DNA of 64,000 nucleotides from Paratinospora sagittata (GCA_035771175.1 CM069601.1:6089001-6153000); one strand, 5' to 3'; counted from the stretch's first letter, positions 35,373-55,400 are shown. Numbers and translations: made by a program. Notes: generated by a model not told the origin, from the sequence alone.

Positions 35373-35794
35373 TGTAATACCTTAGGATTGCACAAAAAAA
35401 AATAATAATAAAATTAAATAAAATTTTTGGGTACCTGCCCGAACGTTCAGGAGCGTGCCCGAACGTTCAAGCGCAACGCCCAAACGTTGATTCAGGCGCA
35501 ACGCCCAAACGTTGATTCAGGCGCAACGCCCAAACGTTGATTCAGGCGCAACGCCCAAAAGTTGGTTCAGGCGCATGCCCGAACGTTAATTTATTATTAT
35601 GTCTATATTCATTTCCACAGCATTATTTCGTATAACGTTCATACTGTTATATTTATACATGTATATTTGGAGTTCATGTATTACACTGTTATAATGTCGG
35701 ATTTGTGGTCAATCTGGCTCAACTAAACTTGATCTTGTCCTCAGTAACTTTAAATAGTGAACGGGAGGCAGCGGGCTGCTCTAGGTGATTGGTG
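35373..35794 (+). repeat. Family T LTR, partial copy
   Basis: Begins TGTAATACC at 35373, the native LTR start, and runs 422 bp before repeat G interrupts it. It includes a 25 bp tandem array at 35471-35590. Confidence 0.8.
35471..35590. repeat. 25 bp minisatellite in LTR
   Basis: Four 25 bp units, starting GCGCAACGCCCAAACGTTG at 35471, 35496 and 35521 and with variants at 35546, plus a partial fifth unit. Sister LTR copies at 38207, 15980 and 1980 have one unit or less, so the array expanded in this copy. Confidence 0.9.
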
Positions 35795-37928
35795 TGACGC
35801 CCTGAAAATTATTTCATCTAGCCCATAACCCAATTGCAATTTGCCCAAACTCTATGTGTTGCCTTGATATGGTTGGTGTTTGTTTGATGGTTGTTTAATG
35901 TTTGTATAGTTGATGCTTGATAATGTATATAAATATGTGTATTATAAATTGTATATGGGTCATGTTAAATCAAAGTATAATGCATATGTTATTATTTATG
36001 CATCGGTCCATTAAACCATGAATTGATATGGGATAGGATTGATTGAATAAAAAGATAAATGAGAATGAAAATTTGGTGTATTAAATGGATTGGACATTTA
36101 AAATACATGGAAGCATGAGATTGGTTAAAGTACATGTGGTTGGTATGGGTAGTATGAGACCAACACATGTGAAGGTTGGTGCATGAAAGTGGACAAGTGT
36201 CCCATGCCCACTTCTCTTCTCCAAGAATGTGCTAGAAATTGAGGTAAGTGGAGGGAATCCAAGAATGTGCTAGAAAGTGAGGTGAGTGGAGAGAAAGTAA
36301 AAAAATAAAAGAGAAGAAGAGAAAGGAAAGAAGAAGAGAAAGAAAGAGGGAGTCGCAGGAGGAAAATCTCTGCGACGTTTTCATCAAAGTGCTGGATCTT
36401 TGGGATATATGGTCAGATTAAGCTCAAATTTTGTCAGCAAGTTTGTAGCTTATGGTTCTGCATTCAGAACGGTGGAGATCTTGATTTGAGGTTTCTTCTA
36501 AGAGATCTAACCTCTCAAACCAAGCTGGTCGAAAAGTCTGGATTTTTCGCGCTGTTTCGTTCAAAATTATAGATCTCCTCAATCTACAGTTGGATGGATA
36601 TAAAATTTGGGTATGTAGTTTAAAACCGATATTTCTGCATTCTGAACGGTGGAGATCTTGATTAGAGGTTTCTTCTAATAGATCTAACCTCTCAAACAAA
36701 GCTGGTCGGAAAGTCTGGATTTCTCGCGCCGTTTCGCTCAAACTTATAGATCTACTCAATATACCGTTGGATGGATATAAAATTTTGATATGTAGTTTAA
36801 AGCTGATATTTCTGCATTCTGAACGGTGAAGATGTTTATAAGGTAAGTATGTTGTGTGATATAGTCATCTGAGTTTAAGTATTTGCAGCAGGAAAGGGGA
36901 AATTGTCTGATTAGAGACTTGTTCATCAAAGATACTGATCTTTTCGTTCCACCGTTGGATTGGGCTGATATTTGGACAGAAGGTTTGTTTCTTCAAATAC
37001 TTCAATCTGTACGGTTGATTTTGTGATTACATATTTCTGTTGGTATATTGATACATCTGAACAGAATATTAAATGAAGAATTGGTAGGGTTGCTTGTATT
37101 AGACCCAAATTTAGAATATGAACTTAGACTTTTCCAAATAGCTTGCATGTCAACTATGTTGACCTAGTTGCCATTGTTGATGAACCCATGATGCAAAATC
37201 AGTGATATACATGGCTGAACATGGTGACCTAGTGTAAATCGGCAATATGGCCTAAGTATGAAAATTTTCATATTTTGGGGCTTTTGATGCTTTTGGCCTA
37301 GAATCATTAAATTGATGCAACTTATGTTTAATTAAGCATGATTAGGGTTGATTATGCTACTGATTTGGTGGTTGTGACCATATCATGGGTTAGGCCTACT
37401 TGTGATCAAGTGACCCAATTTGGGCATGTTTATGCCTAAGGAATTGAAAATCAGTATTTTTGATTAATAGAATGGTTTATGTATGAGAACTATGCATTAG
37501 AGGCCTAAGTCATGTGATTTGAGTTGAATGATGGGATTAGATGGGATTTAGGCCTATTGTCTATATGTGGGCTGATTTAGGGTTGATGTGTAATGTCTAT
37601 GTGATTGAGCATAGAAATTGATGTATGGTAGGATATTGATGAATGTTTCAGGATCTTGATTGGGTTGATTAGGTTTGGTGGTCGTGTGTGGTTAAATACT
37701 CTCGCGAGGCTTGGTTGTGAGTAGACTTCATTTATAATTATATCTTTTATGTCATCATCTCACTTATATATATTGTATGTTGAAAGCATGAATGTGTTCT
37801 AATGTTTTGAATGAAGCATTGATTTGAAAAAACCTTATGACTTTGGTTGGGCCCATCTATCTGGCTAATAGGGGGACTTAACCTTGTCATAGGAGGGTTT
37901 TAGAAAAGGAAATGATTGGGGTCAATGG
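35795..37928 (+). repeat. Repeat G, inverted truncated copy
   Basis: Starts TGACGCCCTGAAAA, the native start of repeat G, and is collinear with the reverse complement of 19117 down to about 16970. It ends at gtcaatgg, where a second copy of the copia RT fragment begins. It retains the roughly 177 bp internal duplication (the two units give the repetitive frame at 36424-36759, which is not a gene). Confidence 0.82.
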
Positions 37929-38116
37929 TATATCTATTTATTGTTGCATAGGTTAAGACTCTTAAAGAGTTTATCAGAATATATTTTAAAGGAGGAATTT
38001 AAGACAAAAGATCTTGGAAAATCAATTTTTTATCTCGGCTTACAGATCGAGAATTTTTTTCAAGTGGATTATTGTATAATTATCAAATGTATTAAGAGAT
38101 GTTTGAAGAAAGTTCA
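37929..38116 (+). pseudogene. Copia RT fragment, copy 2
   Basis: Near-identical repeat of 35185-35372 (EEFKTKDLGKSIFYLGLQI), with a few substitutions. It is again followed by the family T LTR start. Confidence 0.8.
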
Positions 38117-39302
38117 TGTAATACCCTAGGATTGTGCAAAAAAAAAATAATAAAATAAAATAAAATTTTTGGGTACCTGCCCGAACGTTTAGGAGCGTGC
38201 CCGAACGTTCAAGCGCAACGCCCGAACGTTGATTCAGGCGCAATGCCTGAACGTTCATTTATTATTATGTCTATCATTCATTTACACAGCATTATTTCAT
38301 ATAATGTTCATACTGTTATATTTATACCTGTATATTTGGAGTTCATGTATTACACTGTTATAATGTTGGATTTGTGGTCAATCTGGCTCAACTAGACTCG
38401 GTCTTGTCCTCAGTAACTTTAAATAGTGAACGGGAGGCAGCGGGCTGCTCTAGGTGATTGGTATGTAAGCAGACTTTGTGTCTCACCTCTCAACTGGAGG
38501 CTGGTCTAGTTGGTCTTATTGAAAGCTATCAGCTTATACAAGTAATACTGAATGTCCTAACCTTGCACGTTGTGATACCAACCCTGATAAGGATCACCAG
38601 ACGTTTCCAAAGTCAGTCTAAATGTCAAGAAAAGATCATACCAGTAGACTAGACCAGTTCATGCATTGGCATCATACATATCACCACCTAGGGACGTATG
38701 TGGTTTATGACTCATAGAATAGTCAGGAGCATTGCTCGCTATTCATTATATTTCTCTAAAGAGTGACGTACAATGAGAACCCAACTACGCCTAGGGAGGG
38801 ATATTTGTACGTGAATCCAGAGCATCGTTCCTGAGGAGGGACGTACAATAAGAACCTGGCTATGCTTGGGGAAGGACATATGTACGTGAACTCAGGCGAT
38901 GTACGTTCATCAAACCATTACGAAACGGTGTCATGCATACATACATATTGATTGATTATGATGTTTTGATGTGTATTTAAGATATTTGATTATGAAGTAT
39001 GCTTTATTAATTGTTATACTCAGGCATTATTTTACCCATTGAGCATGTTAAACTCACTCCATTATTTTCTAATTTTTCACAGGAAATTAGGGTGGACTGG
39101 GTACAGGTTATTGGGCTCACATTTTGTACCCTTTTTGGGAATTTTGGGGAGTATGTTTCCTTGACTACTTCATGTACAAATGAATTCTGAGTTAAATGAA
39201 ATCAGACTTGTACTATTTTATATTTCCGCTGCGTACTCTGTTATTACAATTGTTATTATTTCAAATGTGTGCCCCGTCCGCGAGTGTACCGGGTGTTTAG
39301 GA
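38117..39302 (+). repeat. Family T LTR, nearly complete copy
   Basis: A copy of about 1186 bp in native orientation, starting TGTAATACCC. It lacks only about 20 bases of the native 3' end (compare the reverse complement of 807-830). No target duplication is readable because of that truncation. Confidence 0.82.
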
Positions 39303-39550
39303 ACTAAATTCCCCCATGTCATCTTGAGGGAGATAATTAAAAAAGAGTTATTGTTTAGTTCATTGTACTCTTTTTCTCTTCGCTATGGTTTTGTTCAATT
39401 GGATTTTTCTAGCAAGGTTTTTAATGAGGCAGTCCTAATAATATAAGACTCTAATGGCATATTGCACTCTTTTTCCTTCACTAGACTTTTTCCCACTAAA
39501 TTTTCTCTGGTAAGGTTTTAACGAGACATATTCTACAATAATGGATATTC

Positions 39551-39989
39551 AAAGGGGGAGTGTTGTAAATATGTTGAATATCCAAATAGTAATTACATGT
39601 ACTATACACATTTTTCAAGTAATATGATATTCAAGTGTTATATGTATCCAAATAATATATGTATTCAAGTGGTACATATATTCAAGTAGTATATATATTC
39701 AAGTTGTATAAATACATATGTATATGTATTCTACATGAATCATGTAGGAGTATACTTACCCTTCATGTGAGTTGGTGATCTTTTGATATAAATTTCTCTC
39801 TATAAATATAGGAGAGACCATGAAGAGAAGTTGTAAGAAATGGTGTAGAGAAAATGAGAAGAGAAAAAGGAATAAAAAAAATATAAAGAAATGAGTTAGA
39901 GAAATATTGGATAAATGATACAAAATGAAGAATGAAATCTAATATTTTTCTTTGAATATTTTTTAATTATTTTGATTCAGTTTACAACA
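39551..39989 (+). repeat. Copia polypurine tract and 3' LTR
   Basis: AAAGGGGGAG (39551-39560) is followed by a 429 bp LTR with perfect inverted ends TGTTGTAAA / TTTACAACA. It contains repeats of tattcaag(t)(g/a)gta near 39616-39710 and a TATAAATATAGG-like promoter motif near 39800. Confidence 0.85.
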
Positions 39990-41256
39990 TTCTAAAAATG
40001 ATAGGAGAATATAAACTCTCAACCCCTCTCCTTGCAATATTTAAATTCTCAATGATAAATTCTACTATTGGTTAATTGACGTGCAATTAAGTAATTAATC
40101 ACAATTATTTGTCTCACAATTTTAGTCAAAGCACTTTTCTTGCGAATACAATCCAAGAATGCCAGTGGGTGCTAAAAAAATCATAAAGTTTTTAAATTAA
40201 CGCAAGCGACATGACGTTTTCCCATCATGAGATTATTACAATGCTTTCGTCGAACGAGGTTTTTTATTTTTACTTTTTTAAAAAAAGAATTTTTTTTGCC
40301 GTGTAAAAGGCGTTTCTCATTCAAAGTCGGTACAATGACGCTCGTATGATGTCATATTCCCCACGTGGCAAGTAAATGAAAATCATTTCAGAGATACATC
40401 CGCGATTGTATTTAACAGAGGACTAAAACTCAAGTGGAAAGGCACTTTTGCCTAAAATACCCAAAAATGTCAAACCCCGTATTACGTTGTGCCCCATATG
40501 TTGTTCATCAATGCGTTCAACCAGATCGAATTAAACGTTTTGGATTAGTTTGGGTTAAATTGATAGTTTGAGTTAGGTTGGTTCTAAAATACCTAACTCA
40601 ATTAGTTTAGATTGAGCCACGGATTCAACTCATAAAAAATTAAATAATCCGACCCAAGTCGAACCCTAGTATTAGTCTTAAAATTTTAAATTTTATAATT
40701 ACATATTTATAATTTAGAGCTTTAATAATTTCAAAAAAAAAAACTTACTAATGCGAAGCTTAACAATCATAATAACTTAAAATTATTTTTTTTTAATCTT
40801 TTTTATATCTTTTTTGGCTTGACCATGTACTTGTGTCTTTTACTTATTATACCTTATCTGTTCTTATGTGTGTTTTTCTAACTGTTAGATAAAAAAATTT
40901 AGTATTTAACCATTGACACATTTTAACAATATAAAAGTAAACTCCTGTAACAAGTTATATTCATATAAAGTTTTAAAGATATAAACCAACAAAAAAATTG
41001 AATCATCATCATGAGTATGAATTTCATAATCACCATTCTAAGCTATTGTAATAACATACTATAAATATTGAGTAAAATAAAAGGGTCACCATAATTTATT
41101 TTGTAACAATTATTATGTAAATTATTGTTCGAACTTACTAAAATTAGGTCTAAGTTTAATCTGATCTACCGACCCAACTCAAATTAAATCTAAACTATTT
41201 AGGTTAGGTTGGGTTTTAAATACTTAATTTATGTGCACCCCTAAATTGCCCCCCTC
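39990..41256. other. Intergenic DNA with a possible hAT-type element
   Basis: No gene. Between about 40530 and 41244 the sequence is rich in gggttaggttgggtt-like motifs at both ends in opposite orientation, and the right end, GTGCACCCCTAA, resembles a hAT terminus (TTAGGGGTGCAC reversed). The left terminus and an 8 bp duplication are not visible, so the call is tentative. Confidence 0.35.
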
Positions 41257-42089
41257 CAAAAGGAGATAATTCCACGTCAAACACATGTAAACAAAACGGG
41301 TAGAAACATTCTCTACAACCTCAAGCCTATCAAAACTCGATGTTCTCCTATTAAAACAATAAACACGAGTACACTGCCACGTGGGAATTGGTAATTGAGA
41401 TAAGATATCAAATTTGAACAGTTTAGAAGAACAGCGAAACTAGGGTTGTGTCACAAGAAGCGTGGGGTGACATGGCGTGACGGCAAGAGAGACAAGAAGA
41501 GAGACCAGTGAGTGTAAAAGGAATCAAAGGAAAAAGAAAGCCAAACAACTTTGAGAGAAGACAAACGCCAAGCCGGACTCCATTTTACAACGCCAGGTGA
41601 CGTGTCCAATGCCACGTCGTTTTGTTTTCCTATTTTCGACTAGATTTGGTCTTTGCAAATTACACTACTCGCTTCTTTCTTCGCACTTTTTTTTTTTCTT
41701 TCATTTTTTAATTCTTTTCCTTTCTTGTTCTTCTTCTTCTTCTTCTTCTTCTTCTGTAGCAACTTAAGAGAAAAAATAAAAACCAAAACTCAAAATAATG
41801 ATACCCTGCACTTAAGAAAACACAAACCGTCTCTTACCACAAACCCATTTCTCCAGCTCCGATTGGCAATTACCTGATTCACTCATTTGTGATTTACTCA
41901 ATTTAATTTTCAGACCCAAAAAAAACTTCTGCCATTTTATTCCTTCCTCTTTTCCTCTTAGAAATTATTTTTGTCTTTCCCTCGTAGTCTTCTTAACCTG
42001 TTTAGAGAGTAATCTAATATGGTTACTTTAAAAGTAAGTATCACTGGAACTAAAATCATGAAAACCCAAAATTTCAAATAAATCAATCT
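41257..42089. promoter_or_regulatory. Possible original upstream region of the G-gamma gene
   Basis: Contains a G-box CACGTG (41378-41383), a GACGTG (about 41599) and a CCACGTCG (about 41612), ACGT-core motifs bound by plant bZIP/bHLH factors, and a (CTT)n tract (about 41725-41755). The 558 bp dispersed repeat now separates it from the gene. Function is inferred from motif content only; small frames here are low-complexity. Confidence 0.3.
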
Positions 42090-42647
42090 AAAAACCAAAA
42101 CAAAAAAGAATAAAAAAGGATTTGAGTTCGAAGGAACTCAATCAAAGTAGTTAATTAATGGTTCAATCTCCAATAGCTTAAAACACTTACCATTAATGGC
42201 AAAAACCAATCTACTCTCTTCCATATATATCTCCTGAATTTGTACAAAGCTCTGTAATACTCCTGATCATATCTTAAAATTAACATCGTGGTCTTCCAGA
42301 GATTCAAACATAGAACAAATCCTGAAAATAAATTTTGAATAATAGTGTAGATGTAGATAATAATTTTTGAATAAAAACCCAGTTAAAGGAACCTGAAAAA
42401 TCTCTTACTTTAGAGAAGAGGAAGAAAGACGGAGAGATTGCAAAAAGATGAGAATGAAACAAAAAAAAATGGTAGAATAACCCAAACCGCCCTTGCCGAT
42501 GAACTCCAAACGACTGTCAATCTTTAATACGGTAAAGTAAAAATTAGTTTTTTTTTTTTTTTTTGAACTTTTTTAAATGGGTCCCACTTACCTAGGTGGT
42601 ATTTGCCACGTCAGGAGCGTGGAGGTGGGTGTACGTTTAGCATTTTT
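42090..42647. repeat. 558 bp dispersed repeat, copy 2
   Basis: Near-identical to 27075-27630, same orientation. It ends about 370 bp before the G-gamma start codon. The left neighbour is unique sequence, so this copy gives the true left edge of the repeat (AAAAACCAAAAC). Confidence 0.75.
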
Positions 42648-42814
42648 CTTGAGAAAAAGAGAGACAGCAATCTTCCCAAGTCCAGTTGCTCAGAATGCGG
42701 CACGTCATCGATTTGACAACTTTATACTTTCATGTGCAGAGAGCAAATCTCAGCTGTTTCTGAACTGTCTATTAGTTTTCTCTGCTTCTGTCTACTTATT
42801 CCACTGCTCTCAGC

Positions 42815-42881
<67 letters not shown>
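42815..42881. repeat. (TA)n(GA)n microsatellite
   Basis: About 48 bp of TA repeats with one interruption, then about 18 bp of GA repeats, 140-205 bp upstream of the G-gamma start. It probably lies in the promoter or 5' leader. Confidence 0.95.
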
Positions 42882-42883
<2 letters not shown>

Positions 42884-43020
42884 TTGATGAGAAGAGATTA
42901 AGACAGACTAAGAAGCTCCATTAATGGCGTTGTGTTTATAGGGAGATTTTGGTGTTTTTATTGTTGTTGGTTTAGGTTTGAAGTGCGAAAAGAAGTGAAA
43001 GGAGAGAGAGAGAGGTTTTG

Positions 43021-46000
43021 ATGGAGATGGAATCGGAATCTTCGTCGTCGATGAAGGGTCGGATTTCATCGGTGATTGTTGCAGATACGAGGGGGAAGCA
43101 TCGGCTTATTGCTGAATTGAAGCGTCTAGAGCAAGAAACTCGATTTTTGGAGGTTAGTTTTTTGTTTTGTTTTTTTTTTTGTTTACATTTGTTTCTCTGT
43201 GTTTTGTTTTGCTTTTTCTCTTTTCAAGATTTGGTGTTGGTTTTGTTGTTTTATATATATGTGTATGTATGTTTGTATCTGTTTGTTTAAAGAAGGATTG
43301 AAGTAGGAAGCAATAATGAATGAAATGGAAGATTCCAATTAGAAAAACACTTATCTTTAATCTCTGTTTAATGATCTGTTTAAACAGATGACTAATTTCT
43401 CAGTTCAGTTTTTTTATGGAAAAGAATGATAAATTCAACGGAATCTCCATTCACTTCGCTCAGATTACCTTGAAAGACAAATGAAACTTGCGTTAATACA
43501 AAAAGGAAGATTTTGGTGAGCTCGAATTGCGCGGTTTCATTAATTTTGAATCAATTGAAAGAGAAGTATATAAATGTTGTGTTGTATAAAAGAGATGAGA
43601 GTGTGGTTACTTATGAGCTGAGCCGCCTTCTTATGTTAGGGCTAATAGCTGTGGGTGAGAATATTTGGAGTATGTGAGTAATCCTCATTTCTACAAGTAT
43701 TGGCTAAGCTTATTTTGACGGATCTAGGAAGAAGTATTATTAAGTTTACTGGGATCAACAGGAAACTAAACTAGTCTGTCCTTCATAAGCTTTAGGGAAT
43801 GCTTCTTCATGTTAGCTTGTAATGTGCCTAATTCTCTCATGTTCCTATCGTTTATGAAAAATCATTAGCAGTTTTTTTTTTAGGAGGAGGACAATAGTGG
43901 AGGTTGGTGCGTTTCTGGGGTCAATATTGTCTGCACAAGCGTTTGGAAAACAACACCACCACAAAGAAAAAAGGGGCAGAAAGAAAAAACATGAATAAGA
44001 AAAAAGGGGTACAAGTGAAGTGAATTGACTGGAAGTCTAGCAGAATTTGGGAAAAAATATACACTGCTCTAATGCCCTTTGAAAGAGACTAGACCATAGT
44101 ATCACCAAACAGGTTATCCATGTAATTTTCTTTCTTTACAAGTGGTAATCAATAATCATCACAAAGGAAAAGAGTGAAACATAGAGTTTTCCGCGTGGGC
44201 TATGCTTCAATGACAAAATTCTATCTAATGGAAATTCAACAATCTTTTTTACTTCTCTATAGATCCTCATGTGATTTTCAGAGTTGTAATTTTTCCTGCC
44301 TTACCTTTCTATTACTTGGCCGGGTAATCGTGTTCATTATCCTTCCCATCACAGTCTCAAGTTTTATTTTATTATAATTTCCCCCTTTAATGACACAATC
44401 ACAACATATGGAACAACATTTTAAGCAAGCAACTACATTTGTTGTAGCTTTTAACCACAGCTTATACTGGACAATGAAAAAAGGAAAGATTGTATAGGTC
44501 ATACCTATTAAATTTCAAATATTTGGATTAAGTCTTAGCAGTTTATGTTTTTGGCCTTTGGTTCTTGACCAGCTAAGAAAAATATTAAATTTGAAGAATC
44601 TCAATGCCGTTGACATTGCAATTTTCTTCTTTCTGCAACAATCTCTTTTTTTACATCCACGTTTCCCCTATATTTGAATAAAAGGGCACAACTCATTTTA
44701 CCCATTGCCTTGCATAGTTGTGTTAATAATTAGATCTTATGAAATATAAATGTTGTTGAGGTTATTGGTTGAAGGACTGGTGCTCTGAAAGATGGCAGTA
44801 ACAGGTTTAGCATTGATGCAACTGAGAGGTGGTTTGATCCAATGAGGTTTTAAAGGATGAGATTATATCAAATTATGGACGATATAGTGTTGGCAGGGAC
44901 GAGCACTGGATTAGATCAGAGGAGCAACATCTATATCGATATTTTAGCTATAATGGGAAGAACAATCAATATTGGCATATGGTCATGTAGTAAAACACAT
45001 ATAACAATGACATAAACCGGAAAGACTTCTCAATCATAAAAAATGAAGAAATAACTTATGATAACTTGTGAAAGGATAGATGCATGGAGGCAATCGATTT
45101 GTTGTTCTAGAAATGAATAATGATTTGTTCCAAATGATGAGTCTACTGCAACAGCTTTATGAAGAGGATGTTGCAGATAAAATAGAATTTGAGAAACTCT
45201 TTTTCCCCTCGTGGAAATAGCAATTAAAAGAATGTAGAGAGCACTATAGTCAAGATTTAATTTCCAGAGCTACATGTTTTTGGAAACTTTGAAAAGAATA
45301 GTGGAAGGACACAATATGCTTTTGAGGTTTCCGAAAAAAAAATGAAAGGTTCATTATCGTTGCAGTTCTGAAAGATGAAACCTCCAGTGAAAAAGCCATT
45401 AAATCAGAGTGTTAAACACTTCATAGCTGGATCTTCCTATTGTTGAAGTGAAACAAGTAGGTGAGGACCATTGGCATGTGAGGGAAATACAGGAATTTTG
45501 AAAATTTAATGCTTCCTTAGGTAACACAATATTTTTCAACTTCAATGAAAGGGAATAAGACCAACTACATAAAATCTTTAGGACTAAAACCTAATATAAA
45601 AAATTAATAGGTATTACCTCCAAAACTCCCCAAAATTAAATGCTTAGTGCAGAGGTTATTTATTGGTGAAACTACATTTTATAAACCTACCACAATATCT
45701 CTAAATTACATATTTTACAACTTATAGAAGAAACAAGTGGAGCAGTACTACCCTGTTTTGACACAGAATTTGCATGAATGCCACTTTGGTTTGGTAGGTG
45801 TGAACTGTGAACTACATTATGTTGAATTCCATAAAAGGTCTGACTTCACTCACTAGACACCAATGGGTTTTCATATAATATGGTCAAAGCCTGATTTTAC
45901 CATGGTTGACCATCTTTTCTTCTTGTGGATTGACAATTTAAGTTAAGTTGAGAACTCATCCATGTCATGTCTACATTCAAAATTGAAGGGCTCAAGTCCT

Positions 46001-47486
46001 ACAAAGAGAGGCATACTGATGCTTGCATTGTTGATTCTTCAGCATTCGGTGTAACTTGATTCTAGTTTCAAGGACACATTTCTAAATTACTACTCAAAAT
46101 AACGTTGGTTACCTTCCTTTTAATGATTTGTTTAAGTACATATGAGAATGAGCTAGACTCTACTGATTCATAAGTTGTCAATAGCCATGACTTAGTCATA
46201 TCTTTACCTTCATTCTTTTGTAAATTAATGTTCTTTCATCCTCGGATCATTTGTCAATCAGTTACTGTCCCTCTTGAATTTTGTCTTTCTTTTATAGAGA
46301 GCTTTTTCGACAAATTCCTCTAAAGAAAACAAAAGAATTTCCCATTGCTCTAATTTTCGCTAGGTAGAATTAATCCAGTGGTTGAGGAGGTAACCCATGA
46401 GAGTAAATTATTTTACTAGAATACTCCTTGATCTTAAGTTGAAAATTTTCCTTCAAGATTTATACTTGCATAGCAGCATACTTTATATTGATAATACCTG
46501 CTAATGAAGATATAGAGCTTTCAGTTTCTTGAAATTGCATGTTCATCTTGCAAATACCTGCAATAGAAGATAAAAGCCTTTCATCTTCCTTAAAATGAAC
46601 AGAAAGAAATTAAGAAGTACCCTACATTTTAAAACTAGTGCAATTGTGATGCTATCAAGAGTGCAAATTTCAAGTCCAATTGTCCCCTTCCATTCCATTG
46701 TTTATTTCTTTGATGTCCTGCTTTAATGACATGGACTACTTCAAGTGCAAAACAACCCGCCCTCCCTCACTAAATATCTTCTAACTCCACAATTCATTTG
46801 TTCTCATTGGATTGTTCTATCACTGGGTAAGAAGTTAGATAAAGGAAGTATAGATAGTGAATAACCGGCTATGTATTCTCCAGGGAAAAGGGAAAAGAAG
46901 AGGGATAAGCATGCTTCTTATCATTGATTACTGGATTTCTATGCAGTAAAATTATACTACAATCTGCTGCATTTAGGTGTCAAAAAAAGAGAGGACACAT
47001 TTTTCCATTGTACTAACATACGTCACTTTATACGCAGGAAGAGCTTGAAGAGCTTGAGAAAATTGTAAAAGTCTCAGCAGTTTGCCAAGAGTACGTATAA
47101 AATTAGTAACAGATTCATCTAAAGCATGAATAAATCTACTAAATGACCTTTTAAATTGAAAGTTACTTGATGTGAACTAAAATTACTTTTTTATTCAACC
47201 AGATTGCTGCCCAACGTTGAGAAGAGACCTGATCCATTACTCCTAGTGTAAGAATTCACCTCTCCCATTTTGCATGTACCATTACATATCTACAAATATA
47301 TTTTTTTATTTTTTAAATTCCCTTGGCAGAGCCATGTGTCCAATGTCCTAGTGTTAACAACCTAATTAACATTTCGTTGTTACCTATTTGTGATCAAACA
47401 GAACCAGGGGACCTGTGAACCCAATCTGGGACAGATGGTTTGAAGGGCCTCAAGATTTACGAGGCTGCAGATGCTGGTTTCTCTGA
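43021..47486 (+). CDS. GG2: Heterotrimeric G-protein gamma subunit (AGG1/AGG2 type)
   Basis: Pairs with G-beta at the plasma membrane to form the G-beta-gamma dimer of plant heterotrimeric G signalling. Four exons by GT-AG splicing: 43021-43152, 47038-47090, 47203-47247, 47402-47486, giving 104 residues, the usual length of type A plant G-gamma. Residues 24-62 form the conserved block (DTRGKHRLIAELKRLEQET at 22-40, then FLEEELEELEKI), a coiled coil that contacts G-beta. After it come DPLL and the family's GPVNPIWDRWFEGP block. The C-terminus is CRCWFL: CWFL is a CaaX box ending in Leu, which favours geranylgeranylation, and the Cys two residues before it is a possible S-acylation site. I chose ATG 43021; the preceding TTG is not a plant start. 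Intron 1 is 3885 bp and contains no recognised gene. The symbol is by similarity and paralogue assignment is uncertain. Confidence 0.93.
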
Positions 47487-47808
47487 GATTTTGATCATTT
47501 TGCAAGGTTTTTATCCCTGTAATCAACTATTTCCAGAGGCAGGCATTTTTCATACATTTTGATACGAGTTGAGTAAGAAATACTTCATTGCAGATTGGAA
47601 AAGGCAACGAATTCTTTTTAAACTAAACCAAAATTAAAATACAATCCATCTGTGGGGAGAGAACCCCACAATAATGTAACGAGAAGTTCCTCTTCTCCTG
47701 CCCTTTCAACAAGCCCCAAATGCAACCCTATCTCTCTTGCAAGGGCCAATTAAAAAACAGACAAAAAAAAGGAATTTATGACAATGGTATCTTCATTTAT
47801 AGGATAGG
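47487..47808. other. Convergent 3' region
   Basis: 322 bp between the stop codons of two genes transcribed toward each other. It must hold both 3' untranslated ends; overlapping 3' ends are likely. Confidence 0.6.

Positions 47809-55400
<7,592 letters not shown>

Larger units (their letters stand above)
35040..39989 (+). mobile_element. Ty1-copia remnant hosting nested insertions
   Basis: Three pieces are recognisable. RT fragments lie at 35052-35085 (IIPERSKRPEV, a decayed form of the copia IPEGFKxPEA block) and 35200-35372 (EFETKDLGKSIFYVGLQI). The 3' end of a copia element, with the repeated tctttttc..cactaggtttt-type motif, lies at 39303-39560. The LTR (39561-39989) follows a polypurine tract. 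Between them lie family T LTR sequence and repeat G. The 5' LTR was not found. Confidence 0.72.

Noticed and set aside
36424..36759. 111-codon frame with an internal repeat
   Set aside because: The repetition comes from the 177 bp duplication in repeat G; the sister copy does not keep the frame.
43018..43020. TTG start three bases upstream of the G-gamma ATG
   Set aside because: Plant genes rarely start at TTG, and the ATG at 43021 follows directly and fits family length.
44760..45500. Possible pseudogene in G-gamma intron 1
   Set aside because: No frame longer than about 40 codons and no recognisable protein block.
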